The notes beneath the pieces are model-generated. The model made no database searches. It was not told where the DNA came from and saw only the letters and a list, made by a program, of their open reading frames with translations. Positions 10,564-21,782 of a DNA stretch of 64,000 nucleotides are shown here, piece by piece. Source of the stretch: Apricaphanius iberus (lineage: Eukaryota; Chordata; Actinopteri; Cyprinodontiformes; Aphaniidae); assembly GCA_028564705.1 (NCBI GenBank), contig JAPXFQ010001399.1, forward strand, positions 127,001 to 191,000. The letters run 5' to 3'. Made by a program: the position numbers and the translations under genes. The stretch's first letter is position 1. Each line of letters opens with the position of its first letter.

Positions 10564-13500
10564 AAATCTTTTTTTAGCCATTAGGCTTTCTCCTTCACCT
10601 TCTCCTTAAATGGAACCAAAGCATATTGGCCATTAAACACCAGAGGAGTATGGCTAATCAGCCTTCTCACAGCATACAACATATAACAGATATCAACTAT
10701 TTTAATTCCTTCAACTACTCCCTCTCTTGGACCAACTTTGAATAATCATAATAATCAAAGTTAACATAGGTAGATTTCAATGACAGTAAAAATGATTATT
10801 AGTAATATCAAATACTCTTAGAAGTTAATCAATCAGCCTAGACAATGTAAAAGATATACAACATTTAATTTACAATGCTTTCAGTCCTTAAATCCTTTTG
10901 CTTAATATCTTTGACCACACACCAGCAGTCAGCATAAAGTTCTTTGAAATAGAACATGCATCCTATGAACATCAGCTTTACCACAGGTTTTGATCCAACT
11001 ACCCCAAACAAATCTTCAGAGCAGCAGCAGCCGGGCTAATCTTCCAAGAGCACCTAAAAGTCGCTGCTACCCCCTATTATTCTGATTCTAGTAACATCAC
11101 CTGTTTACCTGAGAGTAGGGTCCAGATCTTGGTGACCCCCTACTTCTCTGTACTCTTAATGAAAAAGAGGAATCTTCAAAGTGTTCAGGTTTCAGTGAAT
11201 GAGCTCTGAGAACTTTCTTTAAACAATCTACAAATATATAACTTCTCATCTAGTTATATAAGTTAGGCTTAATGATTATCCAATTCCTAAAACATATGGA
11301 AATAGAACAGTAAGATCAGCAGAAACCAAAAAAGAATTCTGTGTATTATCCTCTAAGTAAACCAGAAGGTTCTAATAAGTAAAACACAAGAGAACAGTAA
11401 AAAAGCAGTAAAATTAAAGTTATAATAATTGCAAACAAACAAAAACAAAAATCTCATATTTTTTCCTTCCCCATTGTTTACCTTCATTCTTTACCTTACA
11501 TTTTCAGGTCCAAACAGATATCAAGTAGTATGATTTTAATAAATAGCAAGCTTCTAGTTGTTGTTGTTTTTTTAATTATCTCTCATTTTAAACACTCTTG
11601 TCTTAGACAAGACAACTAGTCTGAAAATTGCAAGAGAATCCTCACCCGAACCCCTCCTGCTCTGTGATGTCATTTCAGTCTTCAGCTCCAGCTGTTCTTC
11701 CATTTTTTTTGCACTAACTATGACAGTCTGACAGAGGGAGGCACCAACAATGAATAATCAACTGTCCTTTTTTGTTGGGAGATAAGTTTCAGTTTTGCTA
11801 TTGCCTCAGGCAGCAAATAGTCCATTTGTAATGATGTAGAGGAAAACTTCAATTTCTTACCAACCCCTTGTCCCGGGCAGATCCTCAAGCTGTCATTTAG
11901 GCAAGAATAAATCCACAAGTCCACTGCTTGTTGCAGAGCAGGAGTGAAGTTCAGGGTTTTGGACACACTACAGCAAAACTCAGAGGAGAAAAATACTGTG
12001 TTTAAAACAGATGCATGGGAATTTACTTTTTTTTTCACTTAAAAGTTTATCCATTTGTTTAAAAGGAAAAGCAAAACATAAATGAATTACATTATATCAA
12101 ACAAACCATACAAATCCCCTCTCTGAAACTATGTCCCCTGGGGAAAACCTGGAGATTGGAGTCAAATATCTGTAATAAAGGTTAAAATCACTCGAGCTAT
12201 TTTAATTATCCCTTTATTAAGGTTCTATAGCATAAAAACACTGTTTCTTATCTCTTAACATTAGCGTCATGTGACATAGGTCTAAACTTTAAACACAGCA
12301 AAGCATTTCATGTTGTACATATATGGGGCCCATCTTAAGTTTCGATGCAGCTCGTTTGAGCAGAAACAGTTTTTCCAAATTAAGAAAATCATTATTGCAA
12401 CTTCTGATCAGATTGATAACAAAAATAACGAGGCATTTGTACTCCAAATCTTTCATTTCAACAATTCAAAGGTTGATAACTAAAGTACAACGTTCATCAT
12501 GACTCAATCAGTCAAATTCTGCAAAGTCTATCAAACATATCCAAACAAAACTGTCGGCACCAGAACTAACAGTCAGTCTAGCTAAAAGTATTAATTACCC
12601 CTTAGTTACAGTTTTAATTTTATTAGTTTTTACCTAAACCAGATGTTTGTAATTTTTGATAACACAGTCAATAGCCTCATTATTACTTTAAAAAAAATTA
12701 TTTCATAAACAAGTTTCAAATATTAAACTGTTATATTTTACTTATCACACAGCTCATAAAAAATAAAGATAAAGCATAAAAGAAGAAAAGAAGAAAAAGA
12801 AAAAAAAGTCTACAGTCAATCCAAATTTTGTTCCTCAGCCTGTAAACAACAAAAATAAACAAAAGTTTCTAAAAATGTCCAATAAATGTTCACTGAATCA
12901 TTTTTGCAATTCCACTCAAGATCCAGTTTAAAGTGAATAGGTAAAAAGTCAAAAATAAAAAACAAACAAAACAAAAGACCTAAATCAATTATCAGCAAAA
13001 TTCTTCACACACACCAGGTGTATAATTCTGTTATATCATAATCTTTCTTGTCAAAGTGAACCATTTTTTATAGTGTCAGTTTAAAACATGTCCTCTTAAG
13101 CATGTTACAAGAAAGGTCATATGGAACTTAGAATTCACGACATCTGAAAAATGATATTATTTTAATTTTATTATTTTGTAAGTCTACAAATATGTAATTC
13201 AATGCATGAATAATTACCGTCTCCATGAGGGCCTTGTTGATTTATTAGAGAACATAATTAAACAATAAGCATAAAACAGCTTAAAGACGGATGTGGCAGC
13301 ATCATGCTGTGGGAATGTTATTCTTCATAGGCAGCTAAACAGCTGTACATTAAGAAGTGAGTTCATATATTCATCACAATACAAAGAGTTGTTTAGTGTG
13401 CTATCTGTTAATAAAATAAAACTATGTATTGTTGTCTTCCCCATTGACTAAATAGCTTATATTAGTCTTTCCAATAAAAATGAACTGAATTTTGAGATTA

Positions 13501-13610
13501 TCACGAGTAAGAATTAAAAAAACAACTAAATAAATAATGCGGGTCTTTTAGAAGCAAGTCTTCCAAATAGGTAAATGCTTACGTACGTACGTAATACGTA
13601 AATGCTAAAT
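10564..13610. other. AT-rich interior of the LTR-type element, no coding
   Basis: Only short, motif-free open frames (for example 11718-12038 on the - strand). A pyrimidine-rich stretch at 10588-10608 could be an inner polypurine tract read on the - strand. No retroviral protein motif was found. Confidence 0.5.
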
Positions 13611-13696
13611 GCTCTCGCCCGTTGACAGCTTTTAGATAGGTACCAGCCTCCCCGCGACCCCTTAAAGATTAAGCGGTCAGAAAATAGATGGATGGG
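13611..13696 (+). repeat. SINE 3'-end fragment
   Basis: Contains CTCGCCCGTTGACAGC, CCAGCCTCCCCGCGACCCCT and a closing AGATGGATGGGCAG. It is the same 3' portion as the SINE at 59194-59561 and the fragment at 49757-49890. It is truncated at its 5' side and diverged. Confidence 0.7.
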
Positions 13697-15831
13697 CAGA
13701 ATTTAAAATTTTAGTAATAGCCTAAATCTTTATACCTACAAAAAACAAAACAAATAAAAAAAAATCAAAATCACACTCTAAAATTACTCAAACAATTAAA
13801 ATTAAAGTTGAATTGTTTGTTTTAATTTTTTTTTGTGTTGGTTTATTTTTCATCAAAGTGTTAATCAGTCTTTTACTATCTATACAATATTTCCACATTT
13901 TTAATATTTGCACAACTGTTTTTTTTATTGTGTTCAGTGTTCCTAAACTTTAATTTTTGGGAAAAAGCCAGTATTTTCCAATTTATATTTTTAAGGTTGA
14001 CAAGACTAGAAGAAAGAGCCAAATTGAAAATAATTTCAGTATTGTTGCTTAAATTGTACTTACATTGTACTTAACAGGTACTCCAAGAAGTCAGTCAAGT
14101 ATTTAGAATTAGTTAGTAATCCATGCAACCCAGATCTAGAATATTTTTCATATGCCCAATTAGAATCTAACAAGTCACTGAAACATTACTTTAACAGCCT
14201 TCAAAATGACACTAAATGCTCTTTAAACCATAGCACATAACACATTGAAAATGTGCAAAAGTTGAAAGTAGTCAACAGTTCTTTTGGCTTTTCCTCTAAT
14301 AGATAACACGACAACATCACCAAAGTCAACTACTTTTTCCTTTTTTAATCTACTGATTTGCATAGTAATGTGGTCAAGTGTTTTGGATATTTATATTTAC
14401 TCTAACACATTTTTAACCCTCTAACACATTTTTATTCTTTCTGTTATCTTTCACCGGCAAAATCATCCCAAACCAATCAACAAGCTCTTGAAAAAAAATG
14501 CACATATTAAAATGCACTTTGCTTTGCAGATTAAAATTGATTTAGTATTTTTAGGTAAATTTGCTGTGACTATAAAACACTAAATAGTATTTGTAAATAA
14601 AATAAATAAATAATAAATAAAATAATAAATAAATAATAAATAAATAAAATAAAATAAAAATAATAAATAAAATTTACTCTTTTTCTCAGTTAAGTGATTA
14701 CATGAAAGCATTGTGTAAATGTTACTTTTGGTATTGTAATTCCAATTTAAACTTGATTTACAATATATAAATTACATAAATTAATGTAATAGATTTTAAT
14801 ATACAACAAAGTCATTACTTCCACTGTTCATCTCAATCTTTTATCATAACTATTCAATATTGTATTAATTTAATACCTTTCTTGTTTATCTCATGTGTAC
14901 ATTAAATAATTATAAAAATGGACAACCCCAGCATCTAGTGTATCATGTTTTACATTTTCTTTTTAGGAATTCATAAAAAAACATCTTTCTGCTTTTCAAT
15001 TTGTCCAGTTAATTATCTTTATCAATGCACCTTGTTTTGTTTATTCTTTTATTTAGCCTACTTAATTCTATTTTACAAACCAGCTGGAAAAACCTTTTCA
15101 TTACTTTATCATTTTGTTTTCCCCCAGATTTAAATTTTTCGGACCATATTTTTAGATTATTACTATATTGTATTCAGAGGTTCAGAGACTGAACTGTACA
15201 AAATTTTGTATCTAAGCAGAGTTTCCATTTTGGCGCTGCAGGAGCCAAACATAAACTTCCACATGATCCTGACAGTTTTACCTCAGAAACCTCCCTCCAC
15301 ACCAGATCCTTTGCTTATCTTAAAAATATCTATTTAGAGGTGATATTAGCTGTTTCAGCCTCACCATTCAACTTAAAAATGTCTCTCTATTAGACAAATG
15401 GGCAAAGCGCATTTAGTTTGTTAGGGTAAGAGTGCAGTGGGAGATAGAATAAAGTAAAGTTCTGCAGAGGGAGACCAGGAAGATACTCTGGTTGACCGTT
15501 TGTCTGTACTCCTTTCAGCTTCTCAGGCAGTCTCCCAACTCTGTCTCCTGATCACAGTTCTGTCTCCTGGTCTCAAAAGGCCCTCCCACTGCAGTCTCTG
15601 TTTATTTGGTCAAACTTCATTAGCATCTTAAAAGAACAGGGTGTCATACAAAGGAACATATGTTTGAAACCAAATGACATTTAAAAAGTACATTTAAACT
15701 ATGTGATAAAGAAATACACCCTAAGAAAATAATAATACAACATTATTATTTTTCCCTAACATAGTTGATTAACTTTAGATTATTTATTTTTTTGTACATA
15801 AGCATCTACACTGTGTACTTGTGCTGCTTTC

Positions 15832-15833
<2 letters not shown>
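13697..15833. other. AT-rich interior of the LTR-type element, no coding
   Basis: No protein or RNA feature supported. Near 15435 and 15586 the inverted pair GCAGTGGGAG / CTCCCACTGC with repeated TGTCTCCTG phrases hints at a small foldback, but it is weak. Confidence 0.45.
14595..14672. repeat. (AAAT)n-type microsatellite
   Basis: About 75 bases built almost only from AAT/AAAT units (AATAAATAAATAATAAATAA and similar). It could be an expanded poly(A) tail of an unrecognised retroposon. Confidence 0.88.
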
Positions 15834-15864
<31 letters not shown>

Positions 15865-16422
15865 ATACGGGGAGTTAGACGCCTAATGTTATCCACTCAA
15901 CACGAGCATTTATGCCCCGTTTACTGTCTGTTTAAGGTCCCATGACTGTGCAATCCAATGCCTACCTATGCATGTACTGGGCATGCGCGGGGAAAAACAA
16001 TAAGAACACAGATTGACGCGTATAATCTATGTCGCTGCCGGCGCCTCCTGTGTCGCCTTCTGATCCGCAAGTGGGTTAGGGTCAACTTTGCAAACGACTG
16101 AATTTGCAAAAGAAGAAGTAGCATAGCGAGACTCGTCTCCATCTTTGCTGTTGTCATTATATGCTGTCGCGTTGTTGTCTTCATCAATTTAGGACGCAGC
16201 ATTTGATTGACGTTGCTGCTCTGATTTAGCCGGCGACCAGATAAGTTGCGTCCAGACACGCTCATTTAGCCGTTGAGATAACAGTTAGACGGCTCTCTTA
16301 CACGGCTAGTACTTATCCGGCCACAGACCACAAACAAAGCCGCCTTAGTGTGGACGATAGGGGGGTGTAGACTAAATACTTATACGTTTAAGGCATTATC
16401 CGGCTTAGTGTGGACGTAGCCT
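15834..16422. mobile_element. MITE with perfect 27-bp TIRs
   Basis: The left end (15834-15860, AGGCTACGTCCACACTAAGC…) and right end (16396-16422, …TTAGTGTGGACGTAGCCT) are exact inverted complements over 27 bases. If the terminal A/T is counted as flank, both sides show TCA as a 3-bp duplication (15832-15834 and 16422-16424), suggesting a Harbinger-like origin. A longer duplication is not visible. The interior has partial internal repeats of the end sequence (CGGCTAGTACTTATCCGGCC near 16301) and no gene. Confidence 0.82.
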
Positions 16423-17761
16423 CAGTGTGTGAACAATCATTGATGTGTTGGTCGTGAATGATACGTTTCTCAAAACCAACTCTATAAAGTGACTGTAACA
16501 AAGTCCTTTCTAGGCCAGAAATGATTTTAAATGAAACAAGCCTTATGAACCGGATATTCCTGAAAGATTCAGGATTCCCATCAGTCATTTCCCCGCCCAA
16601 AGCAACTCGCACTCACACAAATGTTTAACTCTTCATTACGATTTTACATTCTTTCTGATATCAATACGTCTAATTCAATTTCTGTTACTTAACTTATAAT
16701 TATTATTGTTGTTATTATTATTATTAATAGGCTAATGCTTTTATACTTGAGATTTAATCGCAAAATTCAGGACAAAGCAATCTCCATTCATGTACACACG
16801 CATACACAATCGCTTCCTATCTCATGTTTATACAAGGACTCTGATAGAGTATTTATTAAATTATATTCAAACCTAGCATGCTCCAGGACATCTAAGTCCC
16901 ACAAATTATTTAATAACATTAGTTAAAGCCATTAAAGTTTACTTTACTCACAAATGTCGCATCTTTAAAAAGATTGTTTCGTCACCTGTCCCCACTCCAT
17001 TCAGGACTGCATGTCTGCTGGCCTCCTGTTAAGCTCAGAGGCAGAGGACTTTTGTTTTAAGTTTCTCAAACCTGGCCATGGACTGCAGCAGCTCACACGT
17101 TCCTTGGAGTGCAGGCAGATGGGGGAAACAGGAGAGAAAGAAAAAAATGTCAGCAGGTACATTCTTACTCCACAGTCTCCCCACACTTCACTCACCTAGG
17201 TTTAATTTTAATTTATTTTTATTCAATGACGTCTTTTATTCTCAAATAAACATTAAAGGTCCCAGACCTGAAGTCCCCAACTTTTTTCCCAGCTTCCGAA
17301 GCTGCTTCTTAAATCAACATTAAAGTCTCTAACCTGTAGAGTCCCTGACTCTGAAGTTCCCTGAACTTCCACCTTCCAAAGCTGCTTCTTGACCGGTGAT
17401 CCAAAGAGATAGTCAGGTATTCCTAGTTCTCACCGTAACCTTTCAACCCAGCCTTCTTTTCCAAGAAAAGCAACCAGTGGGGGTGCGTCCACTCCACACC
17501 TGGGGCCGGCCAGACACGAGAAACATCACAGTCAGATGCTCTTATTAATTTAAGCACTAAATATTTCACCTGCTTAAAATTGGAAGACGTATCATACCTT
17601 CATGACAAAAAATTTCCTATTTTAGAGTAACCAATTAACAGAACTTTGATTTAGAAAAATATCTACTTATCTCAGCATGGGTTTTCAGTCAATGAGATAT
17701 TGTTTCATCAATTAATTCCTTTTTTTATTTAAAAAAAGCACATTTGCTCCTCCAACTCTGA
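16423..17761. other. interior of the LTR-type element, no coding
   Basis: Corresponds to the leader side of the element when read right to left. Open frames are short and lack gag-like motifs. Short duplicated phrases occur near 17260-17400 (CCCAGACCTGAAGTCCC / CCCTGACTCTGAAGTTCCC; AGCTTCCGAAGCTGCTTCTT / CTTCCAAAGCTGCTTCTT), suggesting a tandem unit of about 80-100 bp. Confidence 0.5.
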
Positions 17762-17779
17762 TCACATCGGGGTCACCAA
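17762..17779 (-). promoter_or_regulatory. putative tRNA primer-binding site
   Basis: Read on the - strand this is TTGGTGACCCCGATGTGA. It begins with TGG, as expected for a sequence pairing with the CCA end of a tRNA, and lies two bases inside the LTR-like repeat, whose - strand end is …CCCAACA. It would prime minus-strand DNA synthesis. The tRNA species is not assigned. Confidence 0.65.
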
Positions 17780-17781
17780 TT

Positions 17782-19047
17782 TGTTGGGACTAAATTCCTT
17801 GCTTAAAACTCTGAATTCTATAGTTCCATGTGTGTAAGTTGATCAGAGATTACAGAAGAGGAATCCATTTTTTTTAAAACAGATCAAATATTCAGTTACA
17901 GAGCCATACACTCTGGGTCAGTACATTAAGTCTCAGCATTTTCTTATTTGACCAACACATTTTTATATTTTTTCACATATCTGGGGCGTTAACTTTGTCT
18001 CACATTCAACTAATCATCCTTTAAAACACATCTCCCGATTTTACATTTGCACGTGTTTTGTAAAATATTTTTAAAGGATCACTGTGAGTCGGCACACACA
18101 ATGTAAAAGAACAACAAAGACACTGATTTATGCTAGAATAATGTGTCACTATTGTTCCCTACACAATATACAGTATCAGCAGCAAAAGGAAAACAATGCT
18201 TCATCAAACAGGCATTAAGTTTTCGTCACAGCATCTCACCTTTGACACTTAGATTTGAGAACCAGTCACCTCTCGGTCAGAGCTGTTGACTTAACGCTAG
18301 TCGGGCGATCGTGCACAAAATCCCACATCGGACTCTCGTCAACAAAACCTTCTCTAGTTATAGACACAGAGGGTGCGTGAAGAATGGGGCGGGCCAAAAC
18401 TCCATTCCCAGGCAGTCCCCCGGCTTATCAGTCTTTCTGGCCCCAAACACGCTTTTTAGGAAACAGAAAGACAACAGCTGTTTCATGGGAGCTGTTTTGC
18501 TGAGGATAGCAAACTCTTTCCCCTGTGAAGGTTTATATTTATGAAGCAAGCAGAGATTAACATTATGGCGTTCTCATAACACATCATATACACAGGTGGC
18601 TCGAAGACACCAAAAAGATTTTACCCATCATTCCACTCTTGGCCTCGAGGCAATGTGTAGAGTATAACATTATAACACATCATATACACAGGTGACTGGA
18701 GGACACCAAAAAGATTTTACCCATCAACATGATTGGTCTATTTAATCTGTTAGTAGGATTTTGTTACAAAGACAAGTGTATCTTTCTGTTCTTCTGTCTC
18801 AGGCCAGTTGAATCCTCCACAGCTCCAAATTCGACCTTGGCTCGCAACAAATGTCTGTGTCTTAGGCACACAATGTTCCTTTGTGTGGTTAAACATCTGT
18901 TACACCTGTTTCTTTGGAAAATGGCCTATTACTTTTTTCTCACACAATATGCACTTCTAACAAAATCAGCATTAGTATATGATAAACATAAGCATTAAAA
19001 TTGACATGCATTTAATGAATAAAATATATAGGTGAAAAAAATATCCC
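17782..19047 (-). repeat. 5' LTR-like direct repeat (right copy)
   Basis: Starts TGTTGGGACTAAATTCC and ends around ATCCCTTTAAT, where a SINE has inserted. It matches the left copy except for an extra block of about 660 bp (roughly 18060-18727). That block contains a possible TATA-like CATAAATATAAACC on the - strand near 18530-18545 and a 55-bp direct duplication. The extra block may be the U3 promoter portion lost from the other copy, or a separate insertion; the sequence does not decide. Confidence 0.68.
18576..18726. repeat. 55-bp direct duplication in LTR-like repeat
   Basis: The segment starting ATAACACATCATATACACAG and ending TTTTACCCATCA occurs at 18576-18630 and again at 18672-18726 with few differences. 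Duplicated blocks of this size are common in enhancer parts of LTR U3 regions; that role is only an inference here. Confidence 0.85.
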
Positions 19048-19054
19048 TTTAATA

Positions 19055-19302
19055 CTGTGGCTCAGTGGTAGAGTAGTTGGCTTGCAATCGGAGGGTCGTA
19101 GGTTCGATTCCAGCTTCCTCCAGTCACATGTCGATGTGCCACTGGGCACTTAACCCCCAAATTCTACATCGTCCTACCGAGCCATGTTGGCTATCGGTGT
19201 CTGAATGCGAGTGTGAATGGGTGAATGTGGCTTCAATGTAAAGCGCTTTGAGTGGTCAGTAAGACTAGAAAAGCACTATATAAGTTCAGTCCATTCAGTC
19301 CG
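19055..19302 (+). mobile_element. tRNA-derived SINE with 7-bp TSD
   Basis: The tRNA-like head has an A box (TGGCTCAGTGGTAGAG, 19058-19073) and a B box (GGTTCGATTCC, 19101-19111), the internal promoter for RNA polymerase III. The body runs to AGCACTATATAAGTTCAGTCC. The flanks repeat TTTAATA at 19048-19054 and 19303-19309, a clean target-site duplication. A relative lies at about 48026-48256. It inserted into the end of the LTR-like repeat and is therefore younger than it. Confidence 0.88.
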
Positions 19303-19309
19303 TTTAATA

Positions 19310-19640
19310 GAATGAAAAGCGAGCGAGCGAAAATTTTTGAATCTTCAGAAATGCAAAAAAGTTGACGAAGAATTGTGTGAAAATGGTAAAAGGTATGACA
19401 AAGCTGAGACATAAAATGATAGCCGAAGGGTATAACTACGTTTTAAGATTTGAATGGCATTTCTAAATGGAAGTAGTTGGGTTTGCAAAACAGTCGAGAT
19501 GTAGAGGAAATTTAGTGGAATTTTTGAGTTTTCCCATTCATTTCAATGGGAAAAAAACCCCCATAAAAACCTGAATATTATAACAAGTATGAAAGTTATG
19601 AATACCATGAGATATAGCCGGAAAGAGCACAACAAAGATT
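19310..19640. other. unassigned repetitive-looking sequence
   Basis: No gene. It contains GCGAGCGAGCG near 19320 and the short palindrome CCCATTCATTTCAATGGG at about 19533-19550. It leads directly into the tandem repeat that follows. Confidence 0.45.
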
Positions 19641-19865
19641 CTTTATTAGTGTGAATGTCTACAGCATGCCTATGGCATTCACACCAATACCGAGAAACAG
19701 GAACAAAACATTCACACCAATAAAGAATAAAGAAAAACAGGATCTCAAAAGTGTGAATGAATAAAGCATTCAAAGTAAGACAGAATAAATAAAAAACAGG
19801 ACCTCAATAGTCTGAATACCTACGGCATTCACACAAATAAAGAATAAAGAAAAACAGGAACACAA
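19641..19865. repeat. ~75-bp tandem repeat (CATTCACACC…AAACAGGA)
   Basis: Three diverged units combine a GTGTGAATG…GGCATTCACACC segment with AATAAAGAATAAAGAAAAACAGGA. Phrases recur at about 19647, 19705-19745, 19753-19800 and 19810-19860. The GTGTGAAT/ATTCACAC pairs are inverted within units. No coding potential. Confidence 0.75.
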
Positions 19866-19984
19866 GAAAATTTCAGGAAATTTAAAAGGGGCCTGTAAGT
19901 TAGTGTGACTCCCAAACCCAATAAGAGGTTCTGTTGCAAAGTTAGGTCCAGCAAGGGTTAGGGATCTAATACATAGTTACATTC

Positions 19985-20175
19985 CCATGCTAGCCAAAAT
20001 GTTATCATTAGACTTGAATGAATGAGTGCAAAATGTTAAGTGACATTTAAAAAATAGCTAAAATACTAAAATTAGCTAGCATGCTAATGATAAATGGCAT
20101 GCTCAGGTTAGCTGGCATGTTATCATTAGCCTTAAAGAAATCACTACAAAAAATTTAAGTTATCATTAGTATGAG
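19985..20175. repeat. GCTAGC/GCTAAT diffuse repeat
   Basis: Recurring phrases such as TAGCTAGCATGCTAATGATAAATGGCATGC and GTTATCATTAGCCTTAA occur irregularly. The same style of sequence continues on the far side of the LINE at 22868-22935, suggesting the LINE inserted into such a block. Confidence 0.65.
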
Positions 20176-20479
20176 CATGATCAGAATCAGAATCACAATC
20201 AGATTTATTGCCAATTTACATTACAAGGAATTTGTCGTGATTTGACGGTGCTGACATAGAAACAAGAAACAAACGTAAGCATGAGAAATGAAAACGGAGG
20301 CATAATAAACTTTTAACCATAAATAGAAGTTATGTACATATATACATATGCATGTATATATTTATTTATTTACACATGTAGTGCAGGAGGTAATGTGCCG
20401 TTAATCTTCAAGTGTCTGGTGAAGGGGGGCAGCGTTGATGCAGCGCATGTGACAGTTGTATGGTCCATAAGTCTCAGTG

Positions 20480-21354
20480 ATCCACTGTTTTGGAAGCGTT
20501 GACCTCCAGGTTGTTCTCCCTGCACCAGGTCATCAAGTGGTCAATCTCCCACCTGTAGGCAGACTCATCCCCACCAGAGATGAGTCCAATGAGGGTGGTG
20601 TTGTCTGCAAACTTCAGGAGTTTGACGGACTGGTGGTGGAGGTGCAGTTGTTGGTGGACAGGGAGAAGAGTAGGGGAGAAAGAACGCAGCCTTGGGGGAG
20701 CCGTTGCTCATCGTCTTGGTGTCCGAGATGTGATTTCCCAGCCTCACATACTGCCTTCTCTTTGTCAGGAAGTCTATGATCCACTGGCAGGTGGGGGCCG
20801 GCACGTTGAGCTGATAAAGCTTTTCGTCTAGAAGAGCCAGGATGATTGTATTAAATGCGAAGCTGAAGTCCACAAACAGGATCCTGACGTAGGATCCTGG
20901 GGAGTTCAGGTGCTGGAGGATGAAATGGATGGCTGAATTGACAGCATCATCAACAGACCTGTTTGCTCTGTAGGCAAACTGCAGGGGGTCCAGGAAGGAG
21001 TCAGTGATGGATTTAAGGTGAGACAGTACCAAGCGCTCAAAAGATTTCATGATCACAGAGGTCAGGGTGACGGGTCTGTAGTCATTTAATCCTGTGGGTT
21101 AGTGGGATGATGGTGGAGGCCTTGAAGCATGCTGGGACGTGGCATGTCTTCAGTGAGGAGTTGAAGATGTCCGTCAACACTGGAGACAGATGATCCGCAC
21201 AGTTCTTTAGGCAGGATGGAGACACGGAGTCCGGCCCAGCAGCTTTGTGAGGATTCTGTCTCTTGAAGAGCCTATTAACGTCGCCCTCAAGGACAGATAG
21301 AGGTGTCGGCAGTGGATGGGGGGAGGGTAGATTTGATGATGGGAGTTGTTCCAC
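20480..21354 (-). pseudogene. LINE reverse transcriptase (broken, FADN active site)
   Basis: Segments in order are NPHKAAGPDSVSPSCLKNCA, then a frame change before MKSFERLVLSHL and DPLQFAYRANRSVDDAVN, then VRILFVDFSFAFNTII (the first catalytic Asp block). The polymerase signature follows in another frame at about 20600 as LKFADNTTLIGL. The usual second Asp of the F/YADD box is Asn here. Several frameshifts and the altered active site rule out activity. The enzyme family copies the element's RNA into DNA at a nicked target. Confidence 0.82.
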
Positions 21355-21782
21355 TTCTGTTGTGTTTGTGGGGGGAATAAAGCTGGGGGGCTGTTGTTGG
21401 TTGGAAGTGGGGTGGGGGATGGTGTGAGCACTAACCAGATTGTCTTCAAAGCGGCAGTCGAAATTGTTCAGGTCGTAGGCAAGGCGACGATCGTTAGCAG
21501 AGATGGGGGCTCTTGGCTTGTAGCTAGTGATCTACCTGAGCCCTCTCCAGACAGAGGCAGAGTCGTTGGAGGAGAACTGGTGTAGAAGCTTCTCTGTGTA
21601 CAGTCGTTTAGCCTCTCTCACCGCCTTGCTAAACCTGTACTTGGCCTCTTTGTACTTTGCTCTGTTGCCACTCCTAAAAGCCTTTTCCAGCCTCAGCTGC
21701 TGGGTGTAAACCAGGGTTTGTTGTTATTATAAGTCACCTTGGTGCGTGATGGCACACAGTAGTCCTCACAGAAGCTGATATA

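Larger units (their letters stand above)
9911..19047 (-). mobile_element. LTR-type element without gag-pol (LARD-like)
   Basis: Direct repeats of about 0.6 and 1.2 kb lie at 9911-10497 and 17782-19047. Both begin TGTTG and share long, nearly collinear sequence. A primer-binding-site-like sequence lies just inside the right repeat, on the - strand at 17762-17779, so the element reads right to left. The interior of about 7.3 kb is AT-rich and shows no gag, protease, reverse transcriptase or integrase block in any frame. It is therefore a large non-autonomous or extremely decayed copy. A MITE (15834-16422), a SINE tail (13611-13696) and a SINE (19055-19302) inserted later. The outer end on the right and the host duplication are not resolved. 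Confidence 0.62.

Noticed and set aside
15966..16265. 99-codon Arg/Leu-rich frame on the - strand inside the MITE
   Set aside because: MITE interior without any transposase motif; short and low complexity.
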